Numbered from the stretch's first letter, positions 1 to 12,804 are shown. The stretch: 64,000 nucleotides of DNA from Ischnura elegans (GCF_921293095.1 NC_060251.1:58421585-58485584); one strand, 5' to 3'. Program-made: numbers and translations. The notes: generated by a model from the letters alone, not told the origin.

Positions 1-239
1 GATAAGACTTGATGCATTGGGCAGAAATCCATCTTAGCAGTGTAAGTAAATGCCGAGATGAAGTGCCAACATTTTTTAGTGAGGTGATGTGATCCACTTG
101 GATATCTGAAAGAGATATTAACCAAATGAACAATATGCCCTGATTGTTTCTATAAAATTCTAATACATATTCCAGAAAAGGGGTAAATTCCTGCATGAAG
201 CCTTTAAAGAATATTGAACAATTTAAAAAGTTTAAATTA

Positions 240-352
240 ATAATGGAGGAAAATGAATAGCAAAAAAAATGATTAATATAAAAAAAATATTTTTTAATGA
301 ATAAAATTTGGGGGGGTCACGACCCCTGTGATCCTCCCTAAATCTGCCACTG
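240..352 (-). mobile_element. hAT-like MITE end fragment
   Basis: Read on the minus strand, this begins with CAGTGGCAGATTTAGG, followed by a G-rich/C-rich tract and then A+T-rich DNA. The design matches the complete element at 9285-9540 (CAGTGG terminus, then a run of G, then a run of C). Only one terminus is visible and no target duplication was found, so it is a truncated copy. It lies in the intron upstream of the first IKK-beta exon in the window. Family assignment is inferred from the terminus. Confidence 0.45.
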
Positions 353-660
353 GTTGGGAGAAGCGGACAGCCAACCAGTCCCTGCCTGTTGACTGTTGTC
401 TGTTCATTCCCTGCGTGGTGAAGCATACAACCAACCGGCCCCTGCCTGTTAAGAGCTTGTTCACTATTGTTCCCATAGTGTTTGTTGCCTACCTGTTAAG
501 GAACAAGCTGCAAACAGTTTAAAAACTCTTGCAAAGCTGTTCTTAAGTTGTTCCCATTTGTGTGTGGCCCAAGATTGTTCGTAGGTTGTTCTTACTCTGT
601 TCACTAAATCTCCAACAGGCTATCAACAGACTTCAAACAGACAGCGAACAGGCATTATTG
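353..660. repeat. Diverged short-repeat region in intron
   Basis: Two similar stretches of about 22 bp, sharing CCTGCCTGTT, lie 60 bp apart (around 370-390 and 430-450). They are followed by many TGTTC/GTTG motifs and, near 615-650, complementary CAACAG/GAACAGG motifs. It looks like a decayed repeat. No coding or splice signal fits, and the short open frames here match nothing I recognise. From 661 to 1063 I see only A+T-rich intron ending in a polypyrimidine tract and CAG acceptor. Confidence 0.3.
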
Positions 661-1063
661 TTACAGAAATCGGCAGTGTATCAGGGTCAACTGCATGCAA
701 GTCAAATTTCAGAGATGAAACAGATACACAGATGCACGGAGGAACGGATGATGACACCAATGTGTCTAAACATGTTGTACTAAGGAAATATAACTGTGGA
801 CGAAAATCCAGTCGAGTTCCTATTGTGTGAATAATTTGTGTTTTTCCTTTGATTTTGTGTAAATGCCTTAGTTTAAAATACATACTAGCACCTATTTGAG
901 TATTTTACTTTGTGGGCATATTTAGGCACCTTTAGAATATTTCTTGACTGGTGTCTTATGTGATCATGCATTATGCTTACATGTAAGATGCTTGCTCCGA
1001 TGCTGTTTTCTTTTGTGAATGAATTACATCTGGTTTCTTATTTAGCTCCATGTTTTGTTTCAG

Positions 1064-4000
1064 GATGAACCGAGTGGAAAAGAAGAGCCCCAAGGACATC
1101 TGTGCTTATCAGGATTATGATGGGAATATCATTTTTAGTCAACAGTTATTCCCTCAGAATCACATATCTCAGTGAGTTTATTCTATATATTTCTCAAGTA
1201 AGGATTAATAACATTAGATTTAGTGAATTAATTGAGAGAAAAGTTGTGTCAAGTACCTAGTTCGTAATTTTGTTCCAAATCTTAACTTGAATTTTGTATT
1301 TCCAGTATGGATAAGTTTGAAATAATTTAATTTTTAGTATTTTTTCCTCATTATAGGCAGGGCTGATTTAAGTGATAAGCAAAGTTTGCGGCCACAAAAG
1401 TTTGCTTTATAAATTGTTAAAGATTTTTTTAAACACAAAATTTTTATGAAAGTCTGAAAAGTTATAGTTTTTAAGTTCTCTCATTTGTGCTTGTGTCTAG
1501 TAATGTAGCCCCTTTTATTGCTGAGCATTTTATATTTATTATGCATATGTTTGTTTTGCTTTTCTTTTATTATTTTAATTTTTTGGTGCTCTGAGTGAAT
1601 GTGTCTGGTTATCAGGTGCCTCAAGTACTACATGGAGCAATGGCTGCCATTTTGTTTGGACTGGGACAGCAAAAGGAGGGGAAGGGCATTTAGCGGAGGC
1701 GATGAGAGCAGAGTGGTTGTATTTTCTATGGTCAATGAGATCCTCTCCAAGAAAGTAAATATTTTATTTGATTCATTTTTTTTGTCCTTAATCTTTGTGT
1801 ATGCTTTTTTTGTGCTGATACATTCTGCTCTCTCAATCCTAAGTTCATTCCTTTCCTATTATTTAGTTTTGATATTTTGGTATGAAACCATTTCTCGGCT
1901 TGAGGATTATTGGCAGAGTTTAGAGTTTTATGTTTTGGGGGGGGGTGGCTGCCGGGGGTCTAGGGGGCTATGGAATATTTTCCAGTGAAACTGGGGAGAT
2001 CCTAGTGCCCTCCCCTGGAAAATTCATTTGAATTAGCCTCTGAAAACAGCATTTTAAGCTCTATCCAAGACTAAAATTTATTTTAACTTTTGATGTTCTT
2101 GTTTTTATTCTACTGGAATGCACAGGTTTTGTACTTTTTTCCCTACAAATTACTATTCCCTGGCCCCTCAAAAACTCTGCCCAAGTTGAGGATGTACCTT
2201 GATTGATATTGCATACGATTAGCGTAATACTTTTTTTGTTAATTCTTTGCATTTCTTTTTTACTACTCACTTTGATTAGGTTGTTAACATCTTCTCAGTG
2301 CCTACTTATGACATATTGAGTTATGAGGTTGATGAATCTACAAGACTGAGCACACTTCAGGGCTGGATTGAGAGAGATACTAGCATTCCCGTCACTCGAC
2401 AAGAAGTTTTGTCCTCTGTGAATCGAGGAAAGACCATGAATCCTGATGAGCCTGCTTTACCTCCTGAATTTTTTCAGGTATGTGGTGAAACCAATTGGAA
2501 ACTAATCAAGTATTTCATTCTCTGATTCACTTATTAGAATCATTTACATGAATAGTTTATAATTACTTCAATTGATTGCATTTTTTGCAAATTGCTTCGG
2601 CTGTCAAGCTATTGTATGAGAACTTATTGTTAGTTGGAAACGGTTGACTTGATTTCCAAAACCAGTGACATATTTGTGATAAATTATGGCTGTAACTGAG
2701 TCAGTAGATTTTTATTATGGCTGTAACTGAGTAGAATTATAATGCATGAGATCACATCATGAAGGTAGTTACTTGATTTTTAAAAACTTTTCTCTGGGTT
2801 ATCTCTTTTGTTAGTGAAAATTGGTTTTGAATTTAGATAGGTGATAATTTTTGAGAGATTACCAAGATTGGTGCCATTAAATTAAAGTGAGAAGGCTTAC
2901 TGCACTAAGGCATTAAATTAGTAAATTTTTGAGAAAATATTTTTACTCAGCCAAAGTAATTCTCCGTATGAAACTCACATATGTAAGTTTGTTTTCAATC
3001 ATCCCATTTTACACTGCCAAATGTTTTATCATCAGTTAGAGGATAGACTGCTTAATTTAGCTACATTATCTTCCAAGTTGTCTTGGTGGAAAGTCTTGCA
3101 CGTTCATATGATAGGTAGCCCATGCGAAGGTGTCATGTAAAAAATACTGTTGGAATGGGTATGGAAAACCCTACCATCTATCTCTTCTCTAGAAACGTGG
3201 AATATGGTAGGATCAAATGAGCCTGGGAAACTTATATAATGGGACCTGTCTGCTGAGTCTGAATCCATTTACTGCTCCACACTTTCCACGTGTCTGGAGT
3301 TGGGTGGTACGGGGAATGATGTCATCTTCAGTGACATCTTTGCTCTCCCATGAGTGCTCCAGAGAATCAGGGTGGGCAAGCATTGGATGAGGAGTGAGGC
3401 AAGGCTGTCCACTATCACCATTGTTTTTTAATGTGTACATTGTGGAGATGATAAGAGAGGTGTGGTTGAGAGATGAGTTTGAAACTGGAGTTTAAGTGGG
3501 GGAATGATATTTAAATGGAGGTTTGCAGATGATCAAGCGTTGATTAGCCAGTCAGGGAGAGAGCTGCTGGTTCTGGTGGATGTGTTATACAAGCATTGTG
3601 AGGATTATGGCTTGAGGATTTATCACAGGTTGACTAAACTTTGTAAAGCATTGCGTGCAAGGAATGTGAGGTTCAAGATTAAAGTAGGTGGGGAAAAACT
3701 TGAGCAAGTGGAGCAATTCAACTAATTAGGAAGTACATTAGAGGGAAATTGATACAGCAATTGGGATGTCAGGAAGAGAATTGCATCAGCAAAGAAGAAA
3801 TTCACTCACCAGAAAGAGCAGATGAGAGGATCGTTATGCAAGTGTTCAAAGAAAAGGCTACTGAAGCCTCTGATCTAAAGTGTAGTGCTTCACCCAATTC
3901 ACCAGTACATGTTATTGGCCTTTATTAATTGTGCTGCTTGAATGAGAAAAGAAATTTAATACCATAATTAAAGATAATTTAATGAAAATGCTTTGAAGGG

Positions 4001-7000
4001 CCTGCATTTTCTGAGTTTTTCTTTTAATTCTAGGACGATCGGAAAGGAAAGAATTGGGTTGAGTGCACCCTATTCATTTTCCTCAAGGATTCTCTGGAAA
4101 TACCTCAGGTTCCACCAACTTTTCCTCAACTTGTTGAAAAGATGCTGAATGACCCTAGAAGGTTAATTGAATATCACATTCAGAAGCGTATGTGGGCGAA
4201 TGCTGTGTTCTTTTTGCAGCAAGAGGCCCATCTATTTCGCCAGTTCCTCCATGCCTATAAAGTAAAAATGTAAGTACATATATACTAATGATTGCAATTC
4301 TCTTTTGGAATGGCATGCTGCTATAGTGCTCTCAGTAGGTTGAATTTTTAATTGTAGTTTTTAAGGATGGTTGATTTCACTGTTTTGATCTGGTTCAGTT
4401 CCTGGTTCTTCCTTAAATGCCTCATTTTCATCGAATAGTTCGAAATAATGATTTTTTTGTTACTATGAAGGCTGCCTAAAATAACCCATCAGACTATCGC
4501 CCTAGTGATTGGATCAATGATATCACTGTTTGTGTAAAGTATTGATGGAAATTCTGCACTATGAAAACTTTTTAAATTTATTTTTTCTCTAATAATTTGG
4601 GTACCAATTCTTTGTGACTTCTTTTGGAATTCTGGTCCCAGGATAGAGAATTTATTGAACTGAAGAACCGAAGCAACCCATTTCTAATAGATTCAGCATT
4701 TATATTTTATAAAAATTGTCTTATTTTGTTATTTGAAAATTTTCCTATGGGTAGAAGTATTTCAATTGTTAATGTTATTGCTAGTCATTCTCTAGGTTTG
4801 AATCTCTACTCTTACATTCTGTTTCTTGAAGAGTTCCACAATTGTTGATGAGAATTGCATTTCAAACGAATTAAAATTACCTTTGGGCCTTCATTTTCTT
4901 CTGTTCCAATTCTTAATCCAGATATTTTATTTACAATTTTGGCTTTTTTTTACCCTTTGGTTTGTATGCAAAGCACGACTGTTTTCAATTTATTGCCTTT
5001 AGTTTTTGTGAATTAACTTACGTATATATTTAATTTTGGCTAATGTCATAACTTTATCTTTTAGGCTGCATTTGTATGATTCTTACACCAGCATGTCTAC
5101 GTTATGGCAAAAAATGCGCACGGAATATCAGCAAACATTATCCCAGCATTCTCTGTTTTCGCAGAGCCTCAAATTAGATGAGAGCCTATGGGAGGAGCAC
5201 GTTGCCAAAATAGGCAGTCGGGTGACATGTATGATGAGTTTTTCTCTTTATCCTGTAAATATTTTAAGATTTTTACTCAATTCTTCTTCTATACCTTTTC
5301 ACCTGTATTGAATTCATATATATTGAATGAAAGCTGAAAAATATGGTTGCTTATTGTTGAATTTATAATTTTCAATTTGTGGCGGATGAAAAGTTATCTA
5401 TGCTTCTTGATGCAAACATTCATGTTATATTATTGAAATGTTTCAGATCAAAAAAGTGTTCTTGAAGGTTGGACCAAAAATGGTGATGCAGTTTCGAAAA
5501 ATATACCTCTTTTGGAAGACGCTGTTGAAACTCAAGAAAAAAGATGTTCAGCAATTGCTTCTCTAGTGTCTCAGTTCAAATCAAATCCAGCCCCTCGTGA
5601 CACTCCATACCATGTTTTGGAACCATTGTAAGATGTTTTGCCACTTCCGTACATAATTAGTATTTATGAATTTCATCATGGAATGTTTTGGATATTTGGG
5701 AGTTGAATTTTCCCAAATATACAGGATCAGCAAGCATTTCTTGTATCAGCAAGTATTTCTGAGCGGGAAGGAGCATATGAAAGGATCGTTATGTAAGAGT
5801 TAGAAGAAAAGGCTAGTAAAGAGTCTGATCTGGAGTGTAGAACTGTATGGTGCGGAAACTTAGGAAAGAAGACGAGAAAAGAATTGAGGCGTTTGAGATG
5901 TGGGTCTGGAGAAGAATGGAGAAGGTGAAGTGGACGGAGAAAAGGAGAAACAACAAAGTGGTGGGCGTGGTGGGTAAGGAGAGACAGCTTTTTGATGAGA
6001 TACCAAGGAGACCGAAGGTATGGATGGAGCGAGTACTTAGTGGGGAGGGGATGTTGAAAACAGTGTCAAAGGGTAGAATGTTAGGTAAACGAGGGAGAGG
6101 AAGGAAGAGAATAGGATTTTTAAATAAAATGAAAGGGAGTAGGCCTTATTGTGAATTGGAGAGGGAAGTCCATGAAGGAAGGGGAGGCTATCTGAATACC
6201 TATTAAATACTCTATGCAAACCTACCTTAATCAGTAGAATACTTTAATAATATCATCAGAAAGGGGAAGAATTGCAGGCAATGTGGGTTGCATACCACAA
6301 CTACCCTCATATGGCATGGGTGACATCCATAAATGTCAACAATTTTTTTTTGCCGAAATCAATTGACAAATTCCTATCTTTGGGATAGGTTTACAACTGA
6401 AATGTTAATGTAGGATTTGAAAGGTGAAATTATGTGATATTTGCTCTCAAATTTCAACTATGCATGTAGTATGTGGCTTTCTTATGCTCTTACGATAATG
6501 AAATTGGTAAAATAAGAAATTTCAGTGATGATACTTGCTGTATTATGTCAATACGTAATTGTAACCTATGCATGCAGGGTATTCCGTTACCTCTTACAAT
6601 CTAATATCCTGTATACACTTATTGTCTTATGAAACTGATTATTTTCAGAGTGTTAGCTGGTCAGAAGTGCTATGAGCAGTTATGCCGCCGTCCAAAGGAA
6701 GTTCGCTACAAAAAAAGTGATAATGTTGACATGGTGAAGGTTGTTTATGGTTGTCTAAAGGAAAGGGACAAATTGCTCCGGGACAAGGCATTTCAATCTC
6801 ATCTTGTGTAAGTTATATGATGCACATGTTTATTGATGTATTATCCAAAGGATTTGTTGAATTTTATGGGTGGTGAATGGAAGGCATAGAAATATGTAGT
6901 AAAATTTGTTGAATTCATCTCTTCTCCTTAACTCATTTGTTTGGCAGTCACTTGCCTCATTGGAATTTGGACTTTTAATCCATGTTGATTTTAAATCGCC

Positions 7001-9753
7001 TCAACATTGATGCTTCATAAAAGGTGTTCTATACATTAGATTTATGTACTTTCAGTATGTTTTACGAATGGATTAACTTGTATATAACCAATTCAAATTT
7101 TTTGTTTTTGGAGATGTTTTTGAACTATTAATTTCCAGCATTTACCACATGCTCAGCTCTGTAATAATCTCTTGTTTTTGTTTCTCTTCATGTTCCTTTA
7201 TATTAGGAAGGTGCTGGAGTGTCAAATAGAAATTCTGCAAAGTATGAAGCTTTTGCGAGGTGCAATCAGCCAAGTTACGAAGCTAAAGAACCAATTATGG
7301 AGTCATCAATCGCAGCGGCAAAGGGACATCTGGAATCTCATTTACAGCTCTATACCAAATGTAATTCATAATATTCATAGTCTGTAACATTATTTATTGG
7401 TTGGGAATGTATTTATTCATATGACATACAGTATACTGTTGAGAGTTTAAGTGGTGTGTAATTTTTGTGTGTTTTCATTAATTTACATTCAGAAACTATA
7501 GAGTCACGTTGCATTTTATGGTAGCTTTATAAAAGTAATCACTGATTTTTAAATCAAAATTGTTTAGTTATGGCTTCACTTTTGTTTTTCTCAGGATTTG
7601 GCTCCAGTAGGCCTTAGGCAACCTTCACCAAACATAAACAATGTTTCCGATGATTTAGAAAAGTTCCCCATGATAATGAGAAGTCTGCAAGATATTACGT
7701 CACCAGCACGAAGTATGGAGATAAAAGACCAGTTTCCTGTTTTCCTGCCAGACATGGAAGGAAATGCAAATGGCCATGATGCGTATGATGTGCTGAGTGA
7801 AAATTATTCCCTGAGATCTGCGTAAGTACTTCCTATTCTCTTGCAGTAACTTAATTTGAACACACTGGGCTACCGTTTGGGTATCCTTCTTGGCTAGCTG
7901 GAATATAGATAATCAGCTTTGTGTGCTGGGTCTTTACTAGCCAGGGTTCCCACTCAACCGTGAAAACCTTAAAACCGTGAATAAGCCGTGAATTTCGTCT
8001 ACCGTGAAAAAACCTGGAAATAGCAGTGAAATTTGTCATGAAACCTTAAAAACCTCTCAAACTTGATTGTAGATCTACGACTGACAGATCAAAAGAAAAG
8101 TAGGTCAGTCACTCGCAGATACTGTCCACTGTTCACATATTTACCTGCAAATGTATATTCGAAGCGCAAATATTGGTCCGTGTGTCATGACGACACAGAC
8201 CTTAAGGCTGTGATTGGACGACCTTTAACCAAAGTGATCATATCAACCCTGGTGAGAATTGAAACACCTCTTTACTTCCCTGTCACCCTCCATTTTCTCA
8301 CTCACAACCTTTAGCCGGCCCTAAATTTTGCTAACAATAGGCGACGTCATAAGTACACTTTCATCGCTGCGTTTTGCATTCCCGGCGTTTATTGCTTTTG
8401 CTATATTTTTAGTTGACGTGCGGCCAGTGATTTTTATGAGATCAATATTTCTTCCTAAAATGGCTTATCAAACAGACCGTGAATTTGACGCAATTTAGAC
8501 CGTGAAAACCTGGAAAAAACCGTGAATTTTATTATTTAGTTGTAGAGTGGGAACCCTGCTAGCTCTTACTATGGAATTTTCTGAGATAAATAATATATGT
8601 ATATCACCAAGTGTGATTGGACTTGCATGCATGGATTAAGTATAATTGATGATAAAAAATCAGAATCCAAACAGAAGTGGGAAACAATCAAATCCCTCTT
8701 GTCCAATAGAATGAGCTGCAGTTATGTAAGTGAGAACATAGCATTTAATGATGACGAAAAGGTAGATGATGATATTGACTTCACAGATAAAATGAGCTGA
8801 TTCACATTAGAAAGTGTGGAAGGAATAAAAAAAAGCACTGCTAACACTGAAAACAATGGGTTTGACATTAACTCACATTAATGCCCAGTGTAAATGAAAC
8901 TCGGTTTTGTGATTTCATACCTATAAGAGTGAGAGATCTGAAAGAGATAATTTTCATTTCAAAAACGGAAAAGCAAATCCAGATGATGTATACACAAACT
9001 GGTGATAGAAAGCTTAACAGTACACTGCAATTATTCAGTAGAAATCATCAAATTATCATTGAAATAAGGTAAAATAGTCTAAGAATGGAAACTCTAATGA
9101 TCCCATCCTGAAAGTTTCTCAGTGCTGAATTGTTGTTCTTTATTAGAACTTTCTGTAAATGTTTCTTCATGAGTCACCTTTTGTTGCTTCTGATATTTCT
9201 CTGCGTCCGATGAATGGTAGAAATTTTGATTGTATGATAAGATATGTATTTGTATTGATTTCTTTTGCTAAGGAATAAACTTAGCAGTGGTGTAGCAAGG
9301 GGGGAATCAGGGGGTCCTGACCCCCCCCCCCCCCCAAAAAATAAAAGCACACTTTCTTTGCATCACAAAGGAAGACCGAATATTGAAAAATCATAAATTT
9401 ACAAAATATTTTTTTTTGAAAAATGAAGTTTTTTTCGATTACGAAAAGTGTTAAAATTAGTTTAAAACCCTCTACTTAGTATCCTGTTTTTCAAAAATTT
9501 TCCTCCCTGGTTTTGGACAAAATTCCTGGCTTCGCCACTGAAACTTAGATTGTATCGTAAAGTAAACTTATATTCTAGCTGGCGGTGTTGTAATTATAGT
9601 GCATTTGAGTACTCATCTTACATTTTATTAGTGATTAACTAAGCATCTTTTCTTTGTTTTAGGATGCAAGACTTAATTCATGATACTATGGACAAATTTA
9701 AGAGTGTTGTTTGTGAACCAATTGGGGACTTCGAATTTCAGAAACTCAACTAA
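1064..9753 (+). CDS. IKKbeta: IkB kinase beta (IKK-beta) orthologue, C-terminal ten exons (5'-partial)
   Basis: Serine/threonine kinase of the NF-kB (Imd/Toll-type) pathway; the family phosphorylates IkB/Relish-type inhibitors in the cytoplasm. Exons: 1064-1171, 1616-1754, 2280-2477, 4034-4269, 5065-5228, 5447-5627, 6649-6807, 7207-7360, 7595-7821, 9663-9753. Every junction has a GT donor and AG acceptor and phases agree, giving about 551 codons ending in TAA at 9751-9753. Exons 1-2 (RVEKKSPKDICAY, MEQWLPFCLDWDSKRRG) match the end of the IKK kinase domain. Exons 3-4 (LSYEVDESTRLSTLQGWIE, then VECTLFIFLKDSLEIPQ) match the ubiquitin-like domain. Exons 4-9 are helical and match the scaffold/dimerization domain (QRQRDIWNLIYSS corresponds to the vertebrate RQKELWNLL region). 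The last exon encodes MQDLIHDTMDKFKSVV and ends DFEFQKLN; no obvious LDWSWL-type NEMO-binding motif is seen. The kinase N-lobe and catalytic loop lie upstream of the window. Assignment to IKK-beta rather than TBK1/IKK-epsilon rests on the collinear match. Confidence 0.93.
3390..3895 (+). pseudogene. RTE-like non-LTR reverse transcriptase fragment (intron)
   Basis: Intronic relic of a non-LTR retrotransposon. The frame shows GVRQGCPLSPLFFNVYI, a typical RT motif, followed after in-frame stops by FADDQALIS, the catalytic acidic box, and then KVGGEKLEQVEQFN and a lysine-rich stretch. Stops and frame changes make it inactive. It lies in the intron between exons 3 and 4 in the IKK-beta sense orientation. 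Its last ~75 bp overlap in sequence with the start of the fragment at 5762-6253. Confidence 0.85.
5762..6253 (+). pseudogene. RTE-like non-LTR C-terminal/3' fragment (intron)
   Basis: C-terminal region after the RT domain of the same family as 3390-3895. It shows RIEAFEMWVWRRMEKVKW, then GRMLGKRGRGRKRIGF and MKGSRPYCELE. The 3' end is a conserved tail (AACCTACCTTAATC, then AGAATACTTTAATAATA), shared with copies at 51047-51482 and 54215-54434. The first ~75 bp repeat the end of the fragment at 3816-3890. It lies in the intron between exons 6 and 7 of IKK-beta. Confidence 0.85.
7942..8558. mobile_element. Terminal-inverted-repeat element, CAGGGTTCCCACTC ends
   Basis: A 617-bp element in the last IKK-beta intron. 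It starts CAGGGTTCCCACTC and ends with the complement GAGTGGGAACCCTG. The 5 bp on each side, CTAGC, are identical. Just inside both ends are repeated CCGTGAAAACCTGGAAA-like motifs, giving extra subterminal inverted symmetry. The termini resemble hAT-like elements, but those usually make 8-bp duplications, so the superfamily is left open. The internal open frame (8063-8314) matches nothing known to me. Confidence 0.75.
8597..9072 (+). other. Intronic open frames of unknown nature
   Basis: Two open frames (8597-8800 and 8881-9072) sit between two transposons in the last IKK-beta intron. The first encodes an acidic stretch (NDDEKVDDDIDFTDK); the second a mixed hydrophilic peptide. I recognise neither. 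IKK-beta splicing passes directly from 7821 to 9663, so these are not needed for the conserved protein. They could be relic transposon sequence or an alternative terminal exon; neither is supported by homology. Confidence 0.25.
9285..9540 (+). mobile_element. Complete hAT-like MITE, 256 bp, 8-bp target duplication
   Basis: Starts CAGTGGTGTAGCAAGG and ends CCTGGCTTCGCCACTG, imperfect terminal inverted repeats. It is flanked by identical 8-bp AAACTTAG duplications (9277-9284 and 9541-9548). The interior has a G run, a run of about 15 C, then A+T-rich non-coding DNA. A second copy lacking its left end lies at 52880-53122 and a fragment at 240-352. The 8-bp duplication and CAGTGG ends support hAT-type mobilisation in trans. 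It sits about 120 bp upstream of the last IKK-beta exon. Confidence 0.9.
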
Positions 9754-10249
9754 ATTTTTCATGGAAAGGAATCAATATGAATCGTTAGGTGTGTGTATAT
9801 GTATGTGTGTGTTAACATTTTTAAATTCTATTTTAATTGCCTTTTAAGGTTGAAAAATTTTATTCTCTTTAGATTTTAATTATTATTGTGTGTCAATTTT
9901 TAATCTTTTGATGCGTTCCTTTTGTAACTCTGAAGAACTTGAGAAATGTTTTGTATTTTGTTCGAGTCTCATTTTGCATTATTTGTGATCATGATTTCAT
10001 TTAGGATTGAAAGGAAACAAATTATTTAAATTTATCTAAAGTTATATTTTTATTACCTAGCAGGGATATAATAAGCTAAATTGATTCGTTGATTCCTGAT
10101 TCATGGACTGGAATTGGATTCATGCACTTCCAACATGATAAACTGATTCTAATTCCACTCATATTCGAAATCTTGGTCTTTTATTGGAACTTATAAAACT
10201 GTGACCCCAGTGATATTTCATGCACATTTTCATGGCTCATAGTCATGAG

Positions 10250-10255
10250 AATAAA
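10250..10255 (+). promoter_or_regulatory. Candidate poly(A) signal AATAAA for IKK-beta
   Basis: An exact AATAAA about 500 bp after the IKK-beta stop, followed by a TG-rich stretch (TGATATGTGTGTCTGACTC), the expected arrangement for cleavage and polyadenylation. It would give a 3' UTR of about 0.5 kb. A second AATAAA at 11647-11652 could end a longer 3' UTR. Inferred from sequence only. Confidence 0.5.
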
Positions 10256-12139
10256 ATAGCTTTGAATCAACTGATATGTGTGTCTGACTCTTTATCTGAG
10301 CATAATCCATTGGTTCAGAGTGTTTTACGGAAAAGTTCTTCTTTTGGAAACTCTTAAAATTAAATCAATAATTCGTGACAGTGATAATTTAGCTGCAGAA
10401 CACACTTATCAATGTCTAATTCCGCAAAATATACATTTTGCAATTATGCTTGTGCAACGTTATTCCTTTGTTAGTAATTATTTCAATATCTTTTATTAAA
10501 CTGAGAAAATGACCTAATTCTGGGAATTGGTGGTACTGGAAATAATGGAATTGGCATCTATATTGGAGAACTTGGTTGCCTAACACTCATTACTGAATTT
10601 GAGTAATTACAAACTGAATTTTCAACCTGACTGCAGACTAGACTGTGGATTTTCTTCTCCAATGCCAGATTGGCCAAATCGTGCAGAATCCATCACTTTT
10701 CATATCTGAGGTTATGAGTTACCATGAAAGAGTCATACATATATTTGTAATTTCTCTGTTCAAGGTAGAGTACAATCCTAGTGATATATGTGTCACTTAC
10801 TTCTCATACTTTTCTTAACTTCAAGCGTCCCAATGTACCAATGAATCTTATGGAATGTGAGGTGCTTATTTGAAGAATTTCATTGAAATTTCCCTCTTTT
10901 AATGTGGATATTATAAGATGATTTATTTACTCTCTGATGATGTGATTTGATGTTGATGATCCAGTGATTTAAATGAGTGAAGGTGGGTAATTTAAAAACG
11001 TTGTGATGCATTGAAGGAAATGGTGGAGGAGGGAAATTGTGTGTGTGGTACAAAGTTGTTTTCATTTCACTGAAATGGAATTTTTCAAAATTATGCTACA
11101 CATCATTTTATTTGTGTACGAGTCTTCCAAAAACTGTTGCGAAAATGTAGATGTACATGTGATAATGGTGCCTTTTGACAAATATGTGGCTTAGTGCAAT
11201 TTATGTAGAGAGTTTAAATATTGTTGCTTCTGAAAAACTATTGATACATTTATTACAAAACATCACATTAAAATGGCACTGTATATATTTCATAAGAAGC
11301 CAGTATAATGAAGTTCCTAAGAAAACTACGAGTTAAGGAATTGGTTGCATATTTGTAAATGATATGTCATATTTGTCCTGTTTCAGTGTGATTTTAACTT
11401 TTTTGCAATCATTTGTGACTTATGAACGTTATATTATACTTAATCGTGTGATATTTGGTTCCTAGTTTGGAAAAAGTGACTGTTTAGAAATTAATTGATT
11501 AACTCATGGAAATTCACATTAATTATAGAATTTCATTTTTGTACTTGCATTTGTGAATCCAACCATTTTAGGATTAAGAATTGTACAAATGATGTGTGTG
11601 TGTATGTGTGCCCCTAAGCATGTGTGATTTACAGCTTTATGAAGATAATAAATCGACTTCTGTGAATTAATTTATGACTCTCATTGCTTATTCACTACTT
11701 AGGCTCGCTCACCCATTATTTCAGACATTGCAGGTGGATACCTCAATGAATTATTAAGTAATTGGTATTCTAGCTAGACTTGGGCCTGTCATTTCACCCA
11801 AAAAATATTTGAAACCATTGCTACATTGGTTTACTCTAAACAGATTTTACATCTGGGTTGGATATTAGAGGATCTATAATTCTATGCCATGTATGGCTTT
11901 TTAGATCTGCCTGAGGAAGCATCTGTGGTATGTGCTTAATATCGTACATGTTCCTGAGTAACCTGAGGGGCATTAAATACATGGCTCTAGAAACACTAAA
12001 GTGCAAGCAAAAAGACGTTCTAAAGGTAGGCGAGAATTTTAATACAAATATTAATAAATTTTATATTTTAATATGACAAATATAAATATACACGTATGAA
12101 TAACTTACATATAAAATATAAGAGTTCATTTCATTGAGT
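10256..12139. other. Downstream A+T-rich region, possible long 3' UTR
   Basis: A+T-rich, low-complexity DNA with scattered short TG repeats (for example near 11595) and a second AATAAA at 11647-11652. No splice-consistent coding region or transposon end was recognised. It may be the extended 3' UTR of IKK-beta or plain intergenic sequence. Confidence 0.35.
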
Positions 12140-12804
12140 AATAGGGTGGTTTATTATTATTTTTTTTGCCTAAATCGAAAGATTATTACTCCTGGAGTGC
12201 GCATTTCACGCTCTTAGATTTTCGAATGACAATATCTATTTTTCGCAATTAAATGAAAAGTAAAAAATTTCAAGCGCGCGAAAACGCAACGGCTAAGTAG
12301 GAATGATGGGAAAAGTCCGTGTGACGTATTTCTGGTTCCAGCTGTCGGCATGTGAGGTGACCTTGGGGCGAAGCTTGAGCGCTGATACGACACAGGCTGC
12401 TGGCAGGTAGCTGAATACCCTGCTAGCAGGTAGCGCTTGGCTTAAATAAGGATTATTATTCCCCTATCAAACGAAGGAAACTTTCCGAACTTAGGTATTT
12501 TTGATGTGTGATTATTATGAGATGTTTCCCTGAGCTCTGTGCCTCATGCATGCATTGGTAATCTCAGACGATGTAAAACTCCTATCTACTCATATAGAAA
12601 CTAGGTTCCTGTGACGTCACGTGGAGTGGAATCGCATGGGCGCCAATCTGGCCTTTTTCAAATGCGGTTAAAATTGACCATTGCCATTCGTCTAAACTGG
12701 TATTTCTAAAACCAAATAATTTGTATATTATGATAACACTAATGGTGGGTAACGAATCGCAATCAATGCATTTCGTTTTCTTTGATGAAGGAAACTACCC
12801 TATT
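12140..12804. mobile_element. MITE family M1, copy 1 (uninterrupted)
   Basis: A 665-bp sequence bounded by inverted AATAGGGTGGTTT at the left and AAACTACCCTATT at the right (12 of 13 bp). No coding capacity. A second diverged copy, missing its left end and broken by two insertions, lies at 21300-22774, which defines the family and the right terminus. Target duplication is unclear, so the superfamily is not assigned. Confidence 0.75.

Noticed and set aside
1..50. Possible earlier IKK-beta exon ending at AGCAGT followed by GTAAGT.
   Set aside because: The only frame whose end phase fits exon 1064 has an in-frame TGA at 10-12, and the residues do not resemble the preceding kinase segment.
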